This document shows, piece by piece, positions 59,668 through 64,000 of a stretch of 64,000 nt of DNA. The translations under genes and the position numbers were made by a program. The stretch spans positions 124,001-188,000 of the forward strand of contig CACJLJ010000001.1 of assembly GCA_902594235.1 (NCBI GenBank). Direction: 5' to 3'. Positions within the stretch are counted from its first letter, which is position 1. Every line of letters begins with the position of its first letter. The notes below the pieces were generated by a model. That model saw nothing but the letters and a program-made list of their open reading frames with translations. It did not search any database and had not been told where the DNA came from. Origin of the DNA: an uncultured Pelagibacteraceae bacterium. Its GTDB lineage: Bacteria; Pseudomonadota; Alphaproteobacteria; Pelagibacterales; Pelagibacteraceae.

Positions 59668-60612
59668 TTAGTGAGCTAAAAACTTTTCAGCTTCTAAAGC
59701 TGCCATACAACCCATCCCAGCTGCAGTGACTGCTTGTCTGAACGTTTTATCTTTTACATCACCAGCTGCGTAAACACCAGGTATATTTGTTTCCGTTGAA
59801 TCTGGTTTGGTTATTAAATATCCTTCATTGTCCATATCTAATTGATTTTTAAATAGTTGTGTTGCTGGATCATGACCTATTGCAATAAATAACCCATCTA
59901 CTTTTAATTCACTAATATTGTTTGTTTTAACATTTTTAACTTTTATACCTTTTACATTTTTGGGTTCTTTATCTCCAACAACATCCTCAACTACAGAGTC
60001 CCAAATTATTTCAATTTTTTTATTTTCCATTAATTTCTTTTGAAGCATTTTTTCAGCCCTTAAACTATCTCTTCGGTGGATTAATTTTACTTTAGATGCA
60101 AATTTTGTCAGGAACATTGCTTCCTCAACAGCAGCATTACCACCACCTACAACTGCAACTTCTTTATTTTTAAAAAAGAAGCCATCACATGTAGCACAAG
60201 CCGAAACTCCAAATCCTCTGAATTCTTGTTCAGATTTTAAATTTAACCATCTTGCTTGGGCACCTGTAGAAATAATGATGCTATCTGCAGTATATTTTTG
60301 ACCACTATCTCCAACAGCTTTGAAGGGTGAAGATTTTAAGTCTACTGATGTTATATGATCCTCAATCATTTCAGTCCCAACGGCTTTTGCCTGATCTTTC
60401 ATTTGATCCATCAACCAAGGTCCTTGAATTGCATCTGCAAACCCAGGATAATTTTCCACATCAGTTGTAGTAGTTAATTGTCCTCCTGGTTGAGCGCCGT
60501 GAACTAGTATTGGGTTGAGCATTGCTCTTGCAGCATAAACTGCAGCTGTATATCCGGCTGGTCCGGATCCAATTATTAACACTTTTGTGTGTTTAGTTGG
60601 ATTTTGTGTCAT
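59668..60612 (-). CDS. trxB: Thioredoxin-disulfide reductase
   Basis: FAD/NADPH enzyme that reduces thioredoxin. The FAD motif IIGSGPAGYTAAVYAARA is at residues 13-30, the redox-active CATCDG near 139, the NADPH motif VVGGGNAAVEEA near 157 and GVYAAGDVKDKTFRQAV near 281. The length of 314 aa is typical. It is divergent from the ELM1-family gene with a 21-base gap. Confidence 0.96.
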   Translation of the reverse strand: MTQNPTKHTKVLIIGSGPAGYTAAVYAARAMLNPILVHGAQPGGQLTTTTDVENYPGFADAIQGPWLMDQMKDQAKAVGTEMIEDHITSVDLKSSPFKAVGDSGQKYTADSIIISTGAQARWLNLKSEQEFRGFGVSACATCDGFFFKNKEVAVVGGGNAAVEEAMFLTKFASKVKLIHRRDSLRAEKMLQKKLMENKKIEIIWDSVVEDVVGDKEPKNVKGIKVKNVKTNNISELKVDGLFIAIGHDPATQLFKNQLDMDNEGYLITKPDSTETNIPGVYAAGDVKDKTFRQAVTAAGMGCMAALEAEKFLAH

Positions 60613-60633
60613 ATGAGAGCTATATAGTAATTA

Positions 60634-61584
60634 ATGTCCAAATTAAAAGGTTTATTATTAACAGAGGGAATGCATGGCATGATTAGCCAAGTCGAGGGAC
60701 TTGCTAATGCACTAGAACTTGATTTTATACACGAGAAAATTGAACTTAATAAATTTTGGAAACTATTTCCACCAAAAATTACCCCAACTAAGGATTTTGT
60801 TTTTAAAAATAAAATTGAACATAATTTTAATATTGTAATTTCTTGTGGGAGAAAAAGTGTCATTCCATCAATTTATTTAAAAAAAAAATATAAAAATAAA
60901 ATTATGAATATTCATATTCAAAATCCTAAAGTTTCACTTAATAATTTTGATTTTATAGTAGCTCCTGAACATGATGGCCTTAATGGCAAAAATGTTTTAC
61001 TTACCAAAGGGGCAATTCATTATTTAAAAGATAATGAGTTGGATGAAAACAAAACTTATTTAAAATCTCATGTAAAAAAAGAAAAAATTGTAGCTTTTAT
61101 CGTTGGCGGGCCAAACAAGTATTACAATTATGATGATAAAATTATTGATGAAATATTTTTTAGGTTAAAAAATAATTTTATTAATAATAGTTATCAATTA
61201 ATCTTTATTCCTTCAATGAGAACTCCACAGAAAATAATTGATAAAGCAAGAAATTATTTTGATAATAACCAGATTATAATAAATAAAATTGATAAAAAAG
61301 CTTACCTATCATCGTTGAAATTAGCAGACCACATTGTTGTAACGTGTGATTCTACATCTATGATTTCAGAGGCTGCTATAACAGGCAAGCCAATTTATGT
61401 TGCTCAAATGCCTAATATTAAAAAAAACAATCGATTTAAAAAGTTTTTTGAATTATTTAAGTCTCTCAATATTATAAAAGATTTAGATTATTCTATTGAA
61501 AAGTGGAGTTATAAAAAACTTAATGAAACTGACAGAATATCAAGATATATAAAAGATCGATTAAAAAATTATGACTTTTCTTAA
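60634..61584 (+). CDS. Mitochondrial fission ELM1-like family protein
   Basis: Shares the ELM1/DUF1022 pattern: GMISQVEGLANALEL near residues 14-28, VISCGRKSVIPSIYLKK near 68, and a VAPEHDGLNGKNVLLTKGAIHYL block near 109-131. FIVGGPNKYYNYD follows near 148, and TCDSTSMISEAAITGKPIYV near 234-253. The last is a GT-B-like donor region, so a sugar-transferase fold is plausible. Plant ELM1 acts in mitochondrial division; the bacterial role is unknown. The length is 316 aa. Its 3' end overlaps the next gene by 14 bases. Confidence 0.82.
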   Translation: MSKLKGLLLTEGMHGMISQVEGLANALELDFIHEKIELNKFWKLFPPKITPTKDFVFKNKIEHNFNIVISCGRKSVIPSIYLKKKYKNKIMNIHIQNPKVSLNNFDFIVAPEHDGLNGKNVLLTKGAIHYLKDNELDENKTYLKSHVKKEKIVAFIVGGPNKYYNYDDKIIDEIFFRLKNNFINNSYQLIFIPSMRTPQKIIDKARNYFDNNQIIINKIDKKAYLSSLKLADHIVVTCDSTSMISEAAITGKPIYVAQMPNIKKNNRFKKFFELFKSLNIIKDLDYSIEKWSYKKLNETDRISRYIKDRLKNYDFS

Positions 61585-62233
61585 TTCAATTTTGACTCAA
61601 TCTAAAAAATATGATTTCCCATTTGATCACTGGGAATATAATAATGCTCTGTCAGATGAAGCTATAAACGAAATTATAAAAGCAGATATTCCAGATGTAA
61701 CTAAACATAATTTAACTTACGATGGTACTAGAGCAATTGATGATGGTTCTGCTGAATTTAGAGAAGGAAATGCTTCTGGAGGAAAAGCCTTAAAGTTTAG
61801 ATGCTTTATAACTAAAGAAAATGCCCAACAATTTCCAAATTTGTTAAAATTTATCAAAGAATTGCAGTCAAAAAAAACTTACGAGACAATTTCTAAAATG
61901 ATTAAAAGAGATTTGTCAAATTCATATGTAAGAGTTGAGATTATTTGTGATCGTGAAGGGTTTTGGTTAAAACCTCATTGTGATATTAAAGAAAAACTTA
62001 TGTCAGGTCTTATTTTTGTAAACAATGCAAATGAGTCCGAGGATTTAGGAACTGATTTTTATAATGAAAAATTAGAAAAAGTTAAAACTGTTCCATTTAA
62101 GCATAATTATGGTTACTTATTTACAAGTGGTCCTAATACATGGCATGGAATGGAGAAAAAAAAAATTGTAATTGAAAGAAGATGTATTCAAGTAAACTAT
62201 GTAACATTCCCAACAGATTGGAAAGTTGAATAG
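61571..62233 (+). CDS. 2-oxoglutarate/Fe(II)-dependent oxygenase-like protein
   Basis: A 220-aa protein with the double-stranded beta-helix iron triad pattern: His136-x-Asp138 (KPHCDIK) and distal His192 (TWHGMEK), with Arg203 or Arg204 as the likely 2-oxoglutarate ligand. The surrounding segments (LMSGLIFVNNA, YLFTSGPNTWHG) fit the family. The substrate is not known; a protein or a sugar are both possible. It overlaps the ELM1-like gene by 14 bases, which suggests the two act together. Confidence 0.75.
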   Translation: MTFLNSILTQSKKYDFPFDHWEYNNALSDEAINEIIKADIPDVTKHNLTYDGTRAIDDGSAEFREGNASGGKALKFRCFITKENAQQFPNLLKFIKELQSKKTYETISKMIKRDLSNSYVRVEIICDREGFWLKPHCDIKEKLMSGLIFVNNANESEDLGTDFYNEKLEKVKTVPFKHNYGYLFTSGPNTWHGMEKKKIVIERRCIQVNYVTFPTDWKVE

Positions 62234-62238
62234 TCTAA

Positions 62239-62415
62239 TTAAATTGATGTGAAATGTGCAAATAAACCTATTATAAGAAATATTCCAAAAGTAATACAAA
62301 TACCAGTTATAGCTTTGATCTGATCATCGTCTTCGAGTTTCCAAGGTTTATAATTATTTTTTTCTTTATTTTTTTTTATTAGATTTTCAAAATATGTGTA
62401 GATTTCTGAGCTCAT
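62239..62415 (-). CDS. 58-aa single-helix membrane protein, uncharacterised
   Basis: An ORF of 58 codons on the minus strand, between carB and the convergent 2OG oxygenase gene. A polar, charged N-terminus (about 1-32, with KPWKLEDDDQIKAITG) leads to one hydrophobic helix (about 36-52) and a short tail. The ordered composition, the ATG start at 62415 and the exact fit into the gap to the neighbouring gene (5 bases) argue for a real gene. I do not recognise the family. It lies 86 bases downstream of carB and could be cotranscribed. Confidence 0.55.
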   Translation of the reverse strand: MSSEIYTYFENLIKKNKEKNNYKPWKLEDDDQIKAITGICITFGIFLIIGLFAHFTSI

Positions 62416-62501
62416 AATTTTGAGAATTTAATATTATTTAAATGTTAATAACAATAAACCTGCTATTCAATTTGGGTTCAACTTAAAATTGAGTCAATCA
62501 T

Positions 62502-64000
62502 TTAACTTATATCTTGGAGAGAATTTACCTCTAATTTTTTTGTTTTAAGTGATTTTATTGCTTCTAAGCATGCGTAAGCTGTAGACATATTTGTGCAGTA
62601 AGGCACTTTATTTTTTAGAGTTGCTCTTCTAAGAGCTATTGCATCGTTTAGTCTATGCTCGCTATTTCCACCACCAGTATTTATTACAAGTGCAATTTTT
62701 TTAGAGTCCAAAACATTAACTATATGAGGAGAACCACTACTAACTTTATTAATAATTTTACATTTCATCCCGTGTTTTCTTATATACTCTGCTGTTCCCT
62801 TAGTGGCGCTAAGAGTAAAATTAAGTTTTATCAAATCCTTAGCTAAAATAATTCCTTCATCTTTATGAGAGTTTTTTAAAGATATAAAAGCAAGACCTTG
62901 TTTTGGCAAAGAGTTTGCAGCTGCAATTTGACTTTTTGCAAATGCCATACCAAAATTTTTATCAAATCCCATAACTTCACCTGTCGATTTCATCTCTGGT
63001 CCTAAAATTAAGTCACTATTTGGAAATTTATTAAATGGGAATACTGCTTCTTTAACAGCATACATTCCTTTCGATTTATCTTTTAAATTAAATTTAGATA
63101 ACTTTTCACCAGCCATGACTCTTGAGGCTATTTTCGCGAGTGAAAGGCCTTTAGCTTTTGATACGAAAGGCACCGTTCTACTGGCTCTAGGATTTACCTC
63201 AATAACATAAATCACGTCTTTTTTGATTGCAAATTGAATATTCATAAAACCTTTTACTTTTAAAGCTAGGGCGAGTTTTTTAGTTTGATTTTCTATTTCT
63301 TTGACGAGGTATGGTTTAATAGAAATAGGTGGAAGACTACATGCCGAGTCTCCTGAATGAATTCCAGCTTCCTCAATATGTTGCATAATACCTGCAACAT
63401 GGACTTGTGTCCCGTCAGAAATAGCGTCAACGTCCACTTCCATTGCATGGTCAATAAATTTATCGATTAGAATTGGGTTTTTTTCTGCAGCTTTAAATGC
63501 TTCATTTACAAAATTTTTAAGTTGACCTTTTTCATAAACAATCTCCATTGCTCTTCCTCCTAAAACATATGAAGGTCTAACAATGAGAGGCAGACCAATT
63601 TTTTCTGAAATTTGAATTGCTTGTTTAAATGTTTTAGCAATTCCACTCTTAGCTTGTTTAAGTTTTAACTTATTTAATAAACCTCTAAATCTGTCTCTGT
63701 CCTCAGCCAAATCAATAGATGTATATTGAGTGCCTAATATTGGAAGTTTATTATCATGTAAAAACTTTGCAAGTTTAATTGGTGTTTGACCACCAAACTG
63801 AGCTATAACACCAACTAAATTTCCTTTTTCTTTTTCCTTTTTAATAATATTAAATACATATTCTTCTTTTAATGGTTCAAAATATAACCTGTCACTAGTG
63901 TCGTAATCTGTAGAAACAGTCTCGGGATTACAATTGATCATTATAGTTTCAAAACCCGCCTCTTTTAATGAAAAACTTGCCTGACAACAGCAATAATCAA
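62502..64000 (-). CDS. carB: Carbamoyl-phosphate synthase large subunit (3' part, runs off the window)
   Basis: The visible 499 codons are the second half of CarB, which makes carbamoyl phosphate for arginine and pyrimidines. The frame stays open to base 64000, reading DYCCCQASFSLKEAGFETIM before the internal MINCNPETVSTDYDTSD, so the start is outside the window. The second ATP-grasp domain (VRPSYVLGGRAMEIVYEK) and GFMNIQFAIKKDVIYVIEVNPRASRTVPF are present. So is the C-terminal allosteric domain, which includes LVINTGGGNSEHRLNDAIALRRATL. Confidence 0.96.
   Translation of the reverse strand, partial: DYCCCQASFSLKEAGFETIMINCNPETVSTDYDTSDRLYFEPLKEEYVFNIIKKEKEKGNLVGVIAQFGGQTPIKLAKFLHDNKLPILGTQYTSIDLAEDRDRFRGLLNKLKLKQAKSGIAKTFKQAIQISEKIGLPLIVRPSYVLGGRAMEIVYEKGQLKNFVNEAFKAAEKNPILIDKFIDHAMEVDVDAISDGTQVHVAGIMQHIEEAGIHSGDSACSLPPISIKPYLVKEIENQTKKLALALKVKGFMNIQFAIKKDVIYVIEVNPRASRTVPFVSKAKGLSLAKIASRVMAGEKLSKFNLKDKSKGMYAVKEAVFPFNKFPNSDLILGPEMKSTGEVMGFDKNFGMAFAKSQIAAANSLPKQGLAFISLKNSHKDEGIILAKDLIKLNFTLSATKGTAEYIRKHGMKCKIINKVSSGSPHIVNVLDSKKIALVINTGGGNSEHRLNDAIALRRATLKNKVPYCTNMSTAYACLEAIKSLKTKKLEVNSLQDIS

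Noticed and set aside
62117-62299. Reading frame on the minus strand across the end of the 2OG oxygenase gene
   Set aside because: It is antisense to a well-supported gene, its composition (Cys, His and Phe rich) is unlike real proteins here, and it conflicts with the better 58-aa frame.

Overview
The window is a gene-dense, very AT-rich stretch (about 28-30% GC by eye) of an alphaproteobacterial chromosome. It most resembles the SAR11/Pelagibacter group of streamlined marine bacteria. The evidence is heavy Lys/Asn/Ile use, gaps of a few bases, many ATGA and TAATG gene overlaps, and alphaproteobacterial gene orders: dciA-dsbA-smc divergent from mutY, ispH-thrB-rnhA, lgt-midA-pgeF, prs-rplY-pth-ychF and ctaC-D-B-x-G-E. 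A CcrM-type GANTC methylase, split b/b' ATP synthase subunits, a bc1 complex and carotenoid-to-retinal genes also fit. I see no insertion sequence, prophage, CRISPR array, rRNA or integration site. Nearly all genes are core housekeeping genes, and no stretch over 300 bases lacks a gene.

Layout. 1-4.8 kb (minus strand): lipid A/Kdo assembly and export (lpxK, waaA, msbA), then ubiA. 4.8-8.4 kb: a DUF2721 protein and a small redox cluster (quinone oxidoreductase, pirin, DoxX, a 62-aa protein ending in CxxC), then a haloacid dehalogenase. 8.4-16.5 kb (plus): rsmE, the aa3 cytochrome oxidase operon with its assembly factors (including a 41-codon gene), thrC and a peroxiredoxin. 16.5-29.1 kb (minus): one long unidirectional run, in transcription order dciA, dsbA-like, smc, F0 ATP synthase (atpI-B-E-b'-b), crtI, crtB, crtY, blh, ispH, thrB, rnhA. 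29-36 kb: mutY and a flavin monooxygenase, ccrM, rnhB and a uracil-DNA glycosylase, a TPR protein and ispE. 36.2-39.3 kb: tRNA-Gln(TTG), the CCA-adding enzyme, greA, hemF, trmL. 39.4-42 kb: cytochrome bc1 (petABC). 42-48 kb: ychF, pth, rplY, prs, pgeF, midA, lgt. 48-50.6 kb: ubiK and a MarR/OmpR/EnvZ-type regulatory operon. 50.7-64 kb: ilvE, pgsA, uvrC, folB, an exported hydrolase, a pteridine-reductase-like SDR, uvrB, an aminotransferase, trxB, an ELM1-family protein, a 2OG-Fe(II) oxygenase, a 58-aa membrane protein, and carB running off the right end.

How the genes work together. Much of the window concerns proton-motive force: bc1 and aa3 oxidase build it, F0 uses it, and crtI-crtB-crtY-blh with ispH make retinal, the chromophore of proteorhodopsin. 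The rhodopsin gene and crtE are not in the window. A second theme is DNA maintenance: SMC, DciA, MutY, UDG, UvrB, UvrC, RNase HI and HII, and CcrM.

The observations I rate highest are three. The SMC protein has alphaproteobacterial head domains, but a hinge domain is not recognisable. The ccrM promoter candidate has two GANTC sites, one inside its spacer and one straddling the spacer and -10 box, which suggests methylation autoregulation. The retinal genes lie directly downstream of the F0 genes. I did not find a clearly new multi-gene system such as a defence island; these are family-level novelties in a core-genome region.
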